64,000 nt of DNA from Gangjinia marincola. GTDB taxonomy: Bacteria; Bacteroidota; Bacteroidia; Flavobacteriales; Flavobacteriaceae. A program made the translations under genes and the position numbers. This document shows positions 37,532 through 46,538 of the stretch, one piece after another. Each line of letters starts with the position of its first letter. Positions within the stretch are counted from its first letter, which is position 1. The notes below the pieces were generated by a model. The model made no database searches. It had not been told where the DNA came from and saw nothing but the letters and a program-made list of their open reading frames with translations. The DNA is taken from NCBI RefSeq assembly GCF_039523415.1, contig NZ_BAAAFG010000013.1:171065-235064 (forward strand). The letters are read 5' to 3'.

Positions 37532-37574
37532 TCCCGCCTTCTATGATCTGCCAGCTGGTGGAGAGAGGAATGCA
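37532..37574. repeat. Palindromic repeat, degenerate copy
   Basis: CCCGCCTTCTATGATCTGCC, AGCTGGTGGAGAGAGGAATGC: a diverged copy of the palindromic element seen at 41380, 42281 and 44371. It lies between the S41 peptidase stop and the start of the small envelope gene. Confidence 0.7.
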
Positions 37575-37661
37575 AAAAAAGTGCCCTTTGGGCCATTGCC
37601 TTCAATGGTTTTTGTATGGCTTGAGGTGGTTTTAAAGCACTTCCCTTTCGTAGTCAACTGG

Positions 37662-39143
37662 CTACTTATAATTCAATATCTCTATGGTTTTATCAATCCA
37701 CTCGTAAGGTTCAATCGTTTCATCAAAATAATAATCGGGTAGTATTCCTTTTCCATCAATTGTCATTTCAGGAATTCTGTAACTTTTTGACAAACCATAC
37801 CACAATTTAAATTCTTTTGATGGTGATGTAATATTGTACATGTTTGAAATATCTAATACACCTGCCGTAGTGGCTCCTATTAGTTTTACTTTTTTACTTT
37901 GTTTTGCTTCTAGTAAAAATTGTTCTGTAGTACTACCACAAAATCTATTGATCAAAATGGCTACATTCTTTGGGTTTGGATAGACCGTTTTGAGCGTGTC
38001 AATGCTTACAATACTTTCATCTAAGTTCACAAATTTTCCGATATGCTTGTTTAATTTGTTTAAACCTTCTTCTGCCCATTTTTTATCATCATTTGACCAG
38101 TCTGGATCATTCATAAAATCAACCATTCGTTGATTGTTTAATGCTGTTGATAAATATGCTACACCGACTTTTCTTATTGGGTTTGTATATAAGTAAGGCA
38201 TTATTTCTTCATAACTATAATCTGATCCACCACCATTGTATCTTACGTCTATAATGAGATTCTCAGTACTCTTTAATAAATTATCATGGCTGCTTAATAA
38301 ACTATCAATATATTTTTTGTTAGAATAATTAAATGATGGAACTTTCAATAGCAAGGTATTATCCAATATCTTTTCTAAAGAAGGTTTGCCGGCATTCATT
38401 AAATTATAATAACGGTCAATATTTTGATCTGCTTTGATTTGTGGCAACACCCTTTTAAGAAGAATAAAGCCTGAACCAGCACGTATGTAATTCTTGCCCC
38501 ATAATTCAACTATCTCAAAATTTCGTTCTGAATGATCACCCATATAATACTTCATATTATACGCGCCTTCATTTGATTTCGAAATTTCAAGTTTCACTTG
38601 ATTTTTTTGCCAATTAGGACGTGTTGTGTTGATTATAAATCCTACATATTCTCTGTTTGGATATTTATCGTCTTTTATTATTCCAATTGTATAAGGTTCT
38701 GAAAACCATACACCTTCAAAACCTGGATTGTTTCCAAGTTTATCGATGTAGTCATTAAATTGTTGTTCCTCAATTAGATATTTCTCTGAATTTTTATACT
38801 TCTCTATGATTTCTTCGTCTGATGGTCGAGTTTGCTCACCTGTATTTTGGCTTTGAGCTATTAACTGAACATTGAGATGGCCTTCTCTAAAAAACCTTGT
38901 CCAGTCATTTAGTAATTTATGGCATTCATTCAAGTCTGATATTTTTGACGCTTTTTCAATATAATGTGTATTATGTATCGCATAAGAACCTTCTCCTTTT
39001 AGGTCAATAACATATTGAAATCCTGCATCATTTTTTTCAAATGTTTCAGTGAGCCATTTTAGGTTCGCAGCACAGTCAGACGTTTGTGAAAATCCATTGT
39101 ACGATAGTTGAATGAGAACTATAAGGATAATTATTTTTTTCAT
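37662..39143 (-). CDS. Exported S41-family (tail-specific type) peptidase
   Basis: The 493-aa protein has a signal peptide (KKIIILIVLIQLSYNGFSQ) and a C-terminal S41 domain: LIIDVRYNGGGSDYS (about 296-310), AILINRFCGSTTEQFLLEA with Ser404 as likely nucleophile, and a KGILPDYYFDE end. No PDZ domain is evident, which fits the S41 group with Ser-His-Glu or related sites rather than classical CtpA. It is probably periplasmic. DUF1569 lies 53 bases upstream, so the two may be co-transcribed. Confidence 0.85.
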   Translation of the reverse strand: MKKIIILIVLIQLSYNGFSQTSDCAANLKWLTETFEKNDAGFQYVIDLKGEGSYAIHNTHYIEKASKISDLNECHKLLNDWTRFFREGHLNVQLIAQSQNTGEQTRPSDEEIIEKYKNSEKYLIEEQQFNDYIDKLGNNPGFEGVWFSEPYTIGIIKDDKYPNREYVGFIINTTRPNWQKNQVKLEISKSNEGAYNMKYYMGDHSERNFEIVELWGKNYIRAGSGFILLKRVLPQIKADQNIDRYYNLMNAGKPSLEKILDNTLLLKVPSFNYSNKKYIDSLLSSHDNLLKSTENLIIDVRYNGGGSDYSYEEIMPYLYTNPIRKVGVAYLSTALNNQRMVDFMNDPDWSNDDKKWAEEGLNKLNKHIGKFVNLDESIVSIDTLKTVYPNPKNVAILINRFCGSTTEQFLLEAKQSKKVKLIGATTAGVLDISNMYNITSPSKEFKLWYGLSKSYRIPEMTIDGKGILPDYYFDETIEPYEWIDKTIEILNYK

Positions 39144-39196
39144 TTTTAGATGGTTTACGATTTATTACCTCGTTTAATGAGTTATGGTCTAGAAAA

Positions 39197-39745
39197 CTAC
39201 TTTTCCTTTAATATATCCCGTATGATTTTAAGATGATGTTCTGTATGAATAGTAAGAAACTTAATAGTCTCGTCTCTATTCATAGTCCCAAGAATAGGAT
39301 GATTAAAGTGCTTCTTTTCTGCAAGCGTCGGTAACTTTTCGACTGTAGCAATGGCTTCATCAAAATGTGTTTGTAAGGTGTTTATAGTGATAGTTCCTTT
39401 TGGACTTACGGACTCTGGCGCAGTCACTTTTCCTCTAGGTAACGTGTAAGAGGTAAAGACATAGTCTCGTGTCGTATTGGAATCCCCTTGGTAATTACTT
39501 TCATCAGAATATTGGAGTGCTTTGTGTAACTGATTTACCATTAAATAAATGTGATCCATATGCCACGCAACTGGAGCTTCTGACACTTCAAGGTTTATGG
39601 TATCCCTTAGAGCAATATAGGATGCCGCCTCATTCAGTTTTAATTCAAGATCAGAATTTTCTTTGTTTGACTCCATACTTGTAGCGCTGCTTAATAAGAA
39701 GACACCTCCCACTAAGATATAGATGATATGCATCTGAATTTTCAT
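39197..39745 (-). CDS. Exported DUF1569 (DinB-like) protein
   Basis: This 182-aa protein has an N-terminal hydrophobic segment (IIYILVGGVFLLSSA) and a DUF1569-type four-helix domain. The His motifs WHMDHIYLMVNQL and HTEHHLKII and the FNHPILGTMNRDE loop are the family signature. DinB-like folds bind metal through His residues; the function of exported forms is unknown. It lies between the LytTR regulator and the S41 gene, all on one strand. Confidence 0.78.
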   Translation of the reverse strand: MKIQMHIIYILVGGVFLLSSATSMESNKENSDLELKLNEAASYIALRDTINLEVSEAPVAWHMDHIYLMVNQLHKALQYSDESNYQGDSNTTRDYVFTSYTLPRGKVTAPESVSPKGTITINTLQTHFDEAIATVEKLPTLAEKKHFNHPILGTMNRDETIKFLTIHTEHHLKIIRDILKEK

Positions 39746-39844
39746 AAGTCTTTTTTTAACGTTATTTAGCTCAAAAATAGTCCTGAAATCAGTACGTTAT
39801 AAAAAATTGGGATGGGTGTGCCTCTTTTGTGATAAACGGGAAGG

Positions 39845-40684
39845 CTAGTAAAAGTCAGCTTTTGAAAAGGATCTGGAAACGGGAATACTCGTAGCAACAT
39901 TATCTAAATGTATGTTGAGTGACCTGGCGTTACCATCAATAGCCATTATATGTTGTGTGTTAATAAGATAAGAGCGATGACAACGTTTTATTTGAGAAAG
40001 ATGTTCTACTTGTATTTCAAGCTGTTTTAAAGAAAGTCTGATTAGTTTATGCGTCAACGTACTACCGTCCAAATAATATATCGTGATATAATTCCCTTCT
40101 GATTGCGCGTATAGAAAATCTGATAATAGCATTACAAGAGGTGATGCTTTTACACTTTCGTCTTGTATTTGAACTGTAATGGTCTCTTCTACCCGTGAGG
40201 GTGATAACTGATTAGAAAGTAATCGTGCTCTCTCAATATTACGTTTTGAAAGTTTTCGCTCTTTATAAAAGATTAAACCTATGATAGGGAAAATCCCTAT
40301 CGAAGCAGTAATTTTTAGAAAAATAAAAAAGTTGTGATATAAATCAATAGTGCGCCACCAATTGTAATTGTGCAAGGAATTAAACGCACTTATGATCAAG
40401 ATGCAACAAAATTGTAATAGAATTTCCTTTGCTATGGTCCATTTTTCTGGGTTAAAAAACTTTCGAAATAGTCCAGGAAGAATAAAATAGGTGGTAGCCA
40501 CACCAAGAAAAACTGAAACCCCAAAACCCGCCAAGAATACATACTTATAAGATATTGACTGCGCTGCACCAAAAGGTTGAAAAACAATTAAAAATACAAA
40601 AACAAAAATACCCGACAATAACGCAAATAGCCACTTGTATTTAGCGTTTTGTAGTAACGGATATGGGGAGTTGAGCCACTGCAT
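39845..40684 (-). CDS. Membrane-anchored LytTR-type transcription regulator
   Basis: The 279-aa protein has four hydrophobic segments in its first 150 residues (for example WLFALLSGIFVFVFLIVFQPFG) and a C-terminal LytTR DNA-binding domain: LLSDFLYAQSEGNYITIYY, LKQLEIQV, IKRCHRSYLINTQHI and a final PVSRSF. There is no receiver domain, so it probably senses a signal through the membrane part itself. The ATG at 40684 is preferred to a GTG at 40693. It may regulate the DUF1569 and S41 genes downstream, but no binding sites were identified. Confidence 0.85.
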   Translation of the reverse strand: MQWLNSPYPLLQNAKYKWLFALLSGIFVFVFLIVFQPFGAAQSISYKYVFLAGFGVSVFLGVATTYFILPGLFRKFFNPEKWTIAKEILLQFCCILIISAFNSLHNYNWWRTIDLYHNFFIFLKITASIGIFPIIGLIFYKERKLSKRNIERARLLSNQLSPSRVEETITVQIQDESVKASPLVMLLSDFLYAQSEGNYITIYYLDGSTLTHKLIRLSLKQLEIQVEHLSQIKRCHRSYLINTQHIMAIDGNARSLNIHLDNVATSIPVSRSFSKADFY

Positions 40685-40808
40685 AGGAACCACTATGTTT
40701 TAGACTGATATGTATAGAAATAATTATATCGCCCTTTTTGAGCGATTAGTATATTGAGTGCCTCTTTCGGTAATTTTTCTATGTTGGTTTGTAACAAACG
40801 TTTAAATG

Positions 40809-41318
40809 TTATTTTATTTTTCCTATATTCTTTAGGATCAATAGGGTTATTCCAAGTAAGATCCCAATTCCGCTAAGAATATATCCTCCAAATTTGTCTT
40901 TATTTCCCCGAATAAAATATGCTTCTCCACCTTTATCGATGAATTGCACAGTCTTATTAAATCTCAAATCCCTATTTCGTTGAAGCGGTGTTTTGTCCGC
41001 GTGATAAACGGTAATTTCATCTCTGATTTTTAAGTTGTCCAATTGTTCAAATTTGGGGCCGAAGTCTCCTTTTTCTTTTCCAACAAATATGTCAAAGACA
41101 AGAGGGAAATCTTCAATGTGTATAAATCGATGATTTCCTTTATTACGATAATTTATTTCTTGAAATGTTTTGTCAAAATAATCTATTTTTCCAGTGACGC
41201 TTTCAAATTCAGTTTTTTCTTTACTTCCTCTAATGGATAAGTAAATTCCAAATCCTACAATAGCTATACAGGCAATAAGAGATTTATAGAATATTTCTTT
41301 AGGTTCTTTTTTTGTCAT
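40809..41318 (-). CDS. Unrecognised small membrane protein (DUF3592-like layout)
   Basis: The 169-aa protein has two hydrophobic segments (LIACIAIVGFGIYLSI near residues 14-29 and ILSGIGILLGITLLIL near 147-162) around a soluble middle that could be a beta domain. This layout resembles DUF3592-like proteins but the match is not firm. It may be an isolated accessory gene: a palindromic repeat lies upstream of it. Confidence 0.6.
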   Translation of the reverse strand: MTKKEPKEIFYKSLIACIAIVGFGIYLSIRGSKEKTEFESVTGKIDYFDKTFQEINYRNKGNHRFIHIEDFPLVFDIFVGKEKGDFGPKFEQLDNLKIRDEITVYHADKTPLQRNRDLRFNKTVQFIDKGGEAYFIRGNKDKFGGYILSGIGILLGITLLILKNIGKIK

Positions 41319-41370
41319 GCAGCATCTGTTTTTCTCAAAGTATTGGAGCTACGTGTTTGAATAATAATAG

Positions 41371-41426
41371 TTGCGTAGTGCCTTCGACGATCCGCCCGCT
41401 GGCGGAGAGAGGAAGGCAATGCAACT
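41371..41426. repeat. Palindromic repeat with GTTGC/GCAAC ends
   Basis: An inverted repeat with ends GTTGC and GCAAC, then TGCCTTC / GAAGGCA and an inner TCCGCC / GGCGGA around CGCT. The arms are separated by unpaired GACGA and GAGAG, giving a hairpin with an internal loop. It is the best-formed of four related copies in this region. Confidence 0.88.
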
Positions 41427-41523
41427 TAACTTTATAAGAATACACACCAAACTGGAAATTCGCAATCCCAGAAATTTCTGGATTCATAATTAGGCGAGAA
41501 CTAGCAATGAATTATTCACATTA

Positions 41524-42240
41524 TTAATTATAGTTTCTATCTTTTATTAAATTTTTAAAAATAATCGTTATGTTAGCTGTTAAGTATCCCAAAATAATTA
41601 CAATACCTACAATTCCTAATAGTATTTGTCTTTGGTGATTTGGGTCAGGATTTAAAATCATTTGAATACATAAATAAAGGATAAATAAACAAAAAGGATA
41701 AAGGATAAACCTTGTCAATATTTTTATAAAAGTCCATTCTTTAATCTTTTCCTGTTTTAATTTCGATTTATCAGTCAATCCAGGATTATTTATTAGTTCA
41801 ATATTCTCGATGTCCCTTTGTAATTCATCAGTCAGTAGTTTGGTTTCGTATTTCTTGGCTTTTCCCAAAACAAAACTCAATAACAGTCCGATAACTAAAA
41901 TCCCGAATGTTCCAATTATTGCCATTTTAAAATCAGTGGATAGAAACAAACCTGAAATCATAACAATTAAAAATCCCATAGTAATTTTATTTAGGAATTT
42001 GTGATAGGGATTTTTTTCCTTTTTTATTCCGGTCAGTTTTTTGTTCTGGTCAAAAGTCAGATGGAAAATAGGATATACACCACGCAAAAAATAAGAGGAA
42101 CGCCAAATCAAAAGTTCATTCGGTTTAATTTCTCCGCTGTACTTTGTAGTGTTGTAGAAAAATGCATCATTCCAATGGTTTTTCAGATTACTTTTTTTAT
42201 TATGAACTATTAGTTTCTCTATGTCTTTCTTTTCTGCCAA
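41524..42240 (-). CDS. Unrecognised membrane protein with two hydrophobic hairpins
   Basis: This 238-aa protein has an N-terminal soluble segment (LLIWRSSYFLRGVYPIFHLTF) and four hydrophobic segments (about residues 87-102, 107-125, 173-190 and 206-226). No family is recognised. The only start that fits is a TTG at 42240 (no ATG or GTG nearby), so the true N-terminus is uncertain. Palindromic repeats flank it on both sides. Confidence 0.6.
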   Translation of the reverse strand: MAEKKDIEKLIVHNKKSNLKNHWNDAFFYNTTKYSGEIKPNELLIWRSSYFLRGVYPIFHLTFDQNKKLTGIKKEKNPYHKFLNKITMGFLIVMISGLFLSTDFKMAIIGTFGILVIGLLLSFVLGKAKKYETKLLTDELQRDIENIELINNPGLTDKSKLKQEKIKEWTFIKILTRFILYPFCLFILYLCIQMILNPDPNHQRQILLGIVGIVIILGYLTANITIIFKNLIKDRNYN

Positions 42241-42280
42241 AAGAGTTTGTATAAATTAAAGCTAAGGGGATTTATGTCCT

Positions 42281-42320
42281 GCCTCCGACGATCCGCCAGC
42301 CGGCGGAGAGAGGAAGGCAT
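42281..42320. repeat. Palindromic repeat copy
   Basis: GCCTCCGACGATCCGCC and GGCGGAGAGAGGAAGGC form the same inverted repeat as at 41380-41419, with a perfect inner core CCGCCAGCCGGCGG-type palindrome. It lies just left of the long direct repeat at 42344. Confidence 0.88.
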
Positions 42321-42343
42321 TTTAAAGGCGCAGCCCCACGGGC

Positions 42344-42487
42344 AGCCATTCCCGACGCTTCGGGACGCCCATAGTTACTTGTCCAACTACCGGTGGATAC
42401 ACTGTGTTGAATGCACTTTGTCTTCGGTCAGCACGACTTTTGCCCTTATACCTTAGGATAAAAATAGACAATTCAATTGTAATGGGG
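42344..42487. repeat. Direct repeat A of a roughly 145-bp pair
   Basis: Clearly homologous to 46539-46684 in the same orientation. Shared blocks are ATTCCCGA, CGGGACGCCC, GTTACTTGTC, GGATACA, AATGTACTT/AATGCACTT, TTCG(G/C)TCAG, ACTTTT, CCTT, GGATA, AAATAGACAATT and GGTAATG/TGTAATG. It lies between the membrane-protein gene at 41524 and the kinase. Together the copies bracket the kinase and ATPase genes. Confidence 0.87.
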
Positions 42488-42629
42488 AGTATTACATCCT
42501 ATGATCCTGATGGATCAGGGGAGTGCAAGTTATACTGAAAAAAAAGGTGGTTTAAGTAAAAAAATATTATTTAACGTTAAAGTACTGGACTAAGGCTTTT
42601 TATAGGAGCTGTTGTTGGCAATTGGCTTT

Positions 42630-44231
42630 TCACGTTCCTAATTTATTTATTATTATGTTTTTCATACCTGTAGTAATTCTTGAACTTCCAGTATTTTTAT
42701 TATTAGCCATATCTTCATAATACTGGATTTCTTTCTTCACATAATCTTCTACTCTTTTTAAAGCGGTAACAAAAAGTTTTAAAAGTTGTCCACTTAAATG
42801 ATTTTCAAAAGAATCATTTATTTCTGCAACTCCTCTATAAATATTAAAAGTTTGAAAAGAATGATACTTATTAGCCTGTGTAGCATATCTGTTTCCGACT
42901 TGTGATTCTTTAGCTAATTCTTGAAATACTCTTAAAGGTTGTTTTACATCTGCTTTTAAAAATACTGAAGGGAATATTCCAAAAACTTCAATTTCTGAAT
43001 AACTTGATGAATCGTTTGAAATCCTAACTAATACAAATAGACTTCTTGGAAAGCCTGATTTTAAATCTCCTTGTACTTCATATAAATAATTTTGAATCAA
43101 TGCATCAGGATTTCTTTTATCAGAATTAAACCTAAAATTTTTAGATTTTTTCAAAGAATTATAAATTCCTTTCTCTCTAATCTTTTGAAAAGATAAATCA
43201 ACAGAATTTTTCAAATCTTCACCAATTTGTTTTTCTTTTTTTTTTAGTTCTTGTTGAGTTCTCCGAAGTTTTTCTATTTCTTCAAATTTAGTTTTATGAC
43301 CCATAGTCATCTTTAATAATACGTCAGCATCTTCATCAAATGAATTATCAAAGGTTTCTTTTATCGAATCTAAATTTTTTAATCTTGAATTGTCTATTAA
43401 AGTTAATCTTCGTTTCCAATCTTTTACCAACATATCTCTTATAAGTTGCAGTAGTTCAAATGGATATTTGTCATTGTATACTTCGGGCATATCATCTTTA
43501 ATAGCTATGACTAAATTCGAATATGGTGTTTTGTCCGAAAAGATTTCTCTTTTCATAACCAAATCGTGAAGAGTCGCACCTATTTGATAAATATTCAGAG
43601 ACTTCCATCCTAAAATGGAATCTTCTTCAGTTCTCAACAAAAATTCTGGTGCTGCATATCTTAAAGTTCCGACAAACGATTTCTCCTCTTCATCGCTAAA
43701 TGATTTTGCTCCAACGAGTTTTAAAACACCCAAATCCATTAAAATAATTTCTCCGCTATTTGAAACCATAATATTTTCAGGCTTTATGTCTCTGTGAGCT
43801 ATGTTTTTTTCTTCAAGAAGCTTGCTTGTAGTTGTCACAAGTTTTAATAGAACATTTTTGATGAATTCAAATGAGTAATCTTTCTTTAAAATGTAATCCT
43901 TAAGATTAACTCCTAGGATAAATTCCATAACGAGATAATAATATGTTTGATTGTCAAAATCAGTATTACCACCTTCGAATATCTTTATCAAGTTTGGTAT
44001 TGTATGATTTTTCAAATCTATTTCTTGCTGAATTCTTTTAGTTTGAATTTCATGACCAAACCTTTCAACCAAGTAGTTGTCAAAAACTTTTAAAGCAAAA
44101 TCTTTACCATCTTTCGTCGCTCTAAATACAGCTGCGGATTTTCCGTTATTTATTAATGAAATAACTTTATATCCATTCAATTCAGTTCCTTTGATTTCTT
44201 TTTCTAATTGTAAAGATTTAGTTCTGTCCAT
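42630..44231 (-). CDS. Ser/Thr protein kinase with a novel C-terminal domain
   Basis: The 533-aa protein has an intact Hanks-type kinase domain (about 20-300): ALKVF with Lys48, Glu70 in the C-helix, HRDIKPEN (146-153), DLG instead of DFG (166-168), and APE (194-196). The glycine loop NNGKSAAVF is atypical. A coiled-coil stretch (around 305-340) follows, then about 190 residues I cannot assign (LFVLVRISNDSSSYSEIEVFG). There is no membrane segment, so it is cytoplasmic. The start at 44231 (MDRTKSLQ) is preferred to an upstream ATG at 44336 because the added residues look unlike coding sequence of this family. It lies 521 bases downstream of the ATPase gene, on the same strand. Confidence 0.88.
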   Translation of the reverse strand: MDRTKSLQLEKEIKGTELNGYKVISLINNGKSAAVFRATKDGKDFALKVFDNYLVERFGHEIQTKRIQQEIDLKNHTIPNLIKIFEGGNTDFDNQTYYYLVMEFILGVNLKDYILKKDYSFEFIKNVLLKLVTTTSKLLEEKNIAHRDIKPENIMVSNSGEIILMDLGVLKLVGAKSFSDEEEKSFVGTLRYAAPEFLLRTEEDSILGWKSLNIYQIGATLHDLVMKREIFSDKTPYSNLVIAIKDDMPEVYNDKYPFELLQLIRDMLVKDWKRRLTLIDNSRLKNLDSIKETFDNSFDEDADVLLKMTMGHKTKFEEIEKLRRTQQELKKKEKQIGEDLKNSVDLSFQKIREKGIYNSLKKSKNFRFNSDKRNPDALIQNYLYEVQGDLKSGFPRSLFVLVRISNDSSSYSEIEVFGIFPSVFLKADVKQPLRVFQELAKESQVGNRYATQANKYHSFQTFNIYRGVAEINDSFENHLSGQLLKLFVTALKRVEDYVKKEIQYYEDMANNKNTGSSRITTGMKNIIINKLGT

Positions 44232-44370
44232 TAATTTAGTTCTGGTTTTTTTAGCTTGTTGCCAACGCTGGACTATGTGAAGCCACGTTATGGATTTTAA
44301 ATTTATACAATTTATTGCTGATAATTTAAAATACATGTTAAATGTGGACAGGTAGCATATAGCTGTTGAT

Positions 44371-44412
44371 AGTGCCTCCGACGATACGCCAACTGACGGA
44401 GAGAGGAAGGCA
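44371..44412. repeat. Palindromic repeat copy
   Basis: TGCCTCCGACGATACGCC and GACGGAGAGAGGAAGGCA: fourth copy of the palindromic element, with a few changes in the core that weaken the pairing. Confidence 0.8.
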
Positions 44413-44490
44413 TACTTCGATCTAACCTAAAGGTGATTGTAAGCTATCTTTTTAATTTATATTCCTATGAAATCTGGCATAGCCCAGCGA

Positions 44491-44574
44491 TGATGTACAA
44501 TTCTCAATGAGCAGGAATTGGAGCGCAGCGACAATGTAGCAACTTGAGTTCACCTTTAGGTGAATTGTACATCA
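44491..44574. repeat. Long inverted repeat upstream of the kinase gene
   Basis: Two perfectly complementary 13-mers, TGATGTACAATTC and GAATTGTACATCA, 58 bases apart, with a second palindrome at the right arm. On the minus strand it lies upstream of the kinase gene and downstream of the ATPase gene. It could be an RNA structure, the remains of a small mobile element or a regulatory site. Confidence 0.7.
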
Positions 44575-44752
44575 ACGGTTTCGTATAAGAAACGTAGGCA
44601 GGTTATGACCACAATGTTTCGGATTGATACTAAGCAAAATAAATATTTTCTTTTATCATTTTTATAAACGTCAAACATTATAGTTGACAACTTAGCTAAT
44701 GAACAAAGACCTTTTTCTTAAGAACAAAATATCTCTATATTCTATACTGATG

Positions 44753-46321
44753 TTAAGCGACGTTTTCATAGAATTCGCTTAAATCTAATATTGCCCTTCT
44801 AATTGCACGATAATCATTCCTAGGTACATCAACATAAATAGAGTTTTCAGAATCTTGTTCTGTCGCCTCAAATAATCCTTTAGGAGCGTTATTTGTATTC
44901 ATCAAGTCTACATAACATCCGTAGTCAATACTATATACATTGTAGCGTGCCCCTGGTTCATCTTTTCCAGATACGTTTTCTTTAATCATATGTATTACTC
45001 TTGCATCGAATAAATAATCGATTAAAGGGTCTTTATGATTAGTTCTTAAGAGGAATGCACGTGAGTTGCGTTCTCCAATAACTTTATCACGAATCCATTG
45101 AAGTAAATTAAACGCATTTTCATTCGTGGAAATAGCTTTTTCTTTACCTCTGGAAAACCATATTCTTGCAGCATTTCTAATGTTATCCATTGAGATTTTA
45201 GAATCAGAAGCTTTAGTAGCCGCAATGCCTAAAATATTTATTGCATCTCTTGGAACTCCTTCAGAAGCCCTTACAAATTCGTGAAACGTATTGGATTGAG
45301 TAAAAGCTCTATTAATTAAGTCATTAGAATCAATAATGTTTGCTGAATCATTTATACCATTAAAATGGTGGAACAATAATTCTTTAAAAAATTCTAATGA
45401 TTTTCCTTCATCATTATCGAATACCATATATTCATCTAAATTTTGGCTTGTAGAGATATCTGCTCCTTCTTCAATTCCAATTCTAGTATGATTAGCATCA
45501 AATAATGAAAGATTAGTTCTTTGCTCTATTGCAGCAATTTTAACTGTAATACCTGTATTAGGTAAAATGGTTCTTCTTATCAATTCAGATAAATATGGTT
45601 GAAGTTCCTGAGGAATTTCTGCCCATTCATCAAATAGAATCCAAATATGAACAGCTAGTTTTTGAGACATAAGTTGTAATGATTTGAATACCGAAGAAAA
45701 ATGAATTCTGTGGTGTTCAACTCCTTGCCTTTTTACTTTTTCAGTTTTTGATACATTATCTGATTTTACACTCTTATCGGATAAATCTAAAGATGGATTT
45801 TTCAATGATATATTTAAACTGGTTCCTATTTCTTTATTTTCAGTTCGATTAGATGTTTTATCTGTTTCAATTTCTATATTACCACCAACTATTATTTCTG
45901 TAATTGCCTCCCATAAGCTATCTGCCAACGGACTAATAATACTTAAGTCATACTTATCAGATTGATCGCTTATAACTTCATCAATTATTCCATCTATGAC
46001 ATATGTTAAAGTGTCGATTAATAGCCTAGTTGCTCTTTGAGTAATTGGCAAAGAACTATCAGAAAATATACCACCATTTGATCCTATTGTTCTTAAATCA
46101 ACATTGATTACGATATCTCCTTCATTTTTTAATGAGTTACCTAAATATGCAAAAGCGTGTGTTTTACCAGTACCTCTTCGACCATAAAGTATTTCATGAT
46201 CTCTGTTTGATAGAATCGTAAATAGCGGACCGACGTTAACAAATGTATTAACCAAATAAGAATTATCCTTAGTTTCTGCACGTTTAGAAAGTCTTAAAAA
46301 AGTAGTATTTATTTCGTTCAT
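44753..46321 (-). CDS. P-loop AAA-type ATPase of an ORC/CDC6- or Sll1717-like group
   Basis: The 522-aa protein has Walker A GRRGTGKT (47-54), Walker B IWILFDE (226-232), and a VKIAAIEQR sensor-like strand (about 260-268). Residues about 150-200 look like a flexible, charged insert. The C-terminal half is helical and ends in a probable winged-helix region. It resembles accessory ATPases of the ORC-CDC6/Sll1717 type, some of which occur near defence genes, but the family call is tentative. No signal peptide or membrane segment. A perfect -7 element lies 30 bases upstream. Confidence 0.72.
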   Translation of the reverse strand: MNEINTTFLRLSKRAETKDNSYLVNTFVNVGPLFTILSNRDHEILYGRRGTGKTHAFAYLGNSLKNEGDIVINVDLRTIGSNGGIFSDSSLPITQRATRLLIDTLTYVIDGIIDEVISDQSDKYDLSIISPLADSLWEAITEIIVGGNIEIETDKTSNRTENKEIGTSLNISLKNPSLDLSDKSVKSDNVSKTEKVKRQGVEHHRIHFSSVFKSLQLMSQKLAVHIWILFDEWAEIPQELQPYLSELIRRTILPNTGITVKIAAIEQRTNLSLFDANHTRIGIEEGADISTSQNLDEYMVFDNDEGKSLEFFKELLFHHFNGINDSANIIDSNDLINRAFTQSNTFHEFVRASEGVPRDAINILGIAATKASDSKISMDNIRNAARIWFSRGKEKAISTNENAFNLLQWIRDKVIGERNSRAFLLRTNHKDPLIDYLFDARVIHMIKENVSGKDEPGARYNVYSIDYGCYVDLMNTNNAPKGLFEATEQDSENSIYVDVPRNDYRAIRRAILDLSEFYENVA

Positions 46322-46350
46322 ATAGTGACTATTTAAATCTTTACTAATCC

Positions 46351-46358
46351 CAAATTTA
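46351..46358 (-). promoter_or_regulatory. Candidate -7 element of the P-loop ATPase gene
   Basis: TAAATTTG on the minus strand matches TAnnTTTG, 29 bases upstream of the ATG at 46321. No good -33 TTG at 17-21 bases; one lies 24 bases away. Confidence 0.45.
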
Positions 46359-46538
46359 GGTAATAAGCATTTATTTATAAGGCAATACTGGTTTTTAAAT
46401 AATTATTTAATAAAGTTAGAGAGTACTATCATAAATAAATTTATATGATTTACGTATTTTCAAAAAAATCCGCTCCAGGATTTATTTATGGCACTTCAAT
46501 TTCGCTCAGTGCAGGCAGTGGGGTAAGGCACCACAGAT

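Larger units (their letters stand above)
44232..44752. other. 521-base gap with repeats between kinase and ATPase genes
   Basis: No ORF is credible. It holds a palindromic repeat at 44371-44412 and a perfect 13-bp inverted repeat TGATGTACAATTC (44491-44503) / GAATTGTACATCA (44562-44574), with an inner palindrome TTCACCTTTAGGTGAA (44549-44564). The rest shows nothing I can support. Confidence 0.75.

Noticed and set aside
37527..37742. Plus-strand 71-aa ORF
   Set aside because: Consists of the palindromic repeat and the antisense end of the S41 gene.
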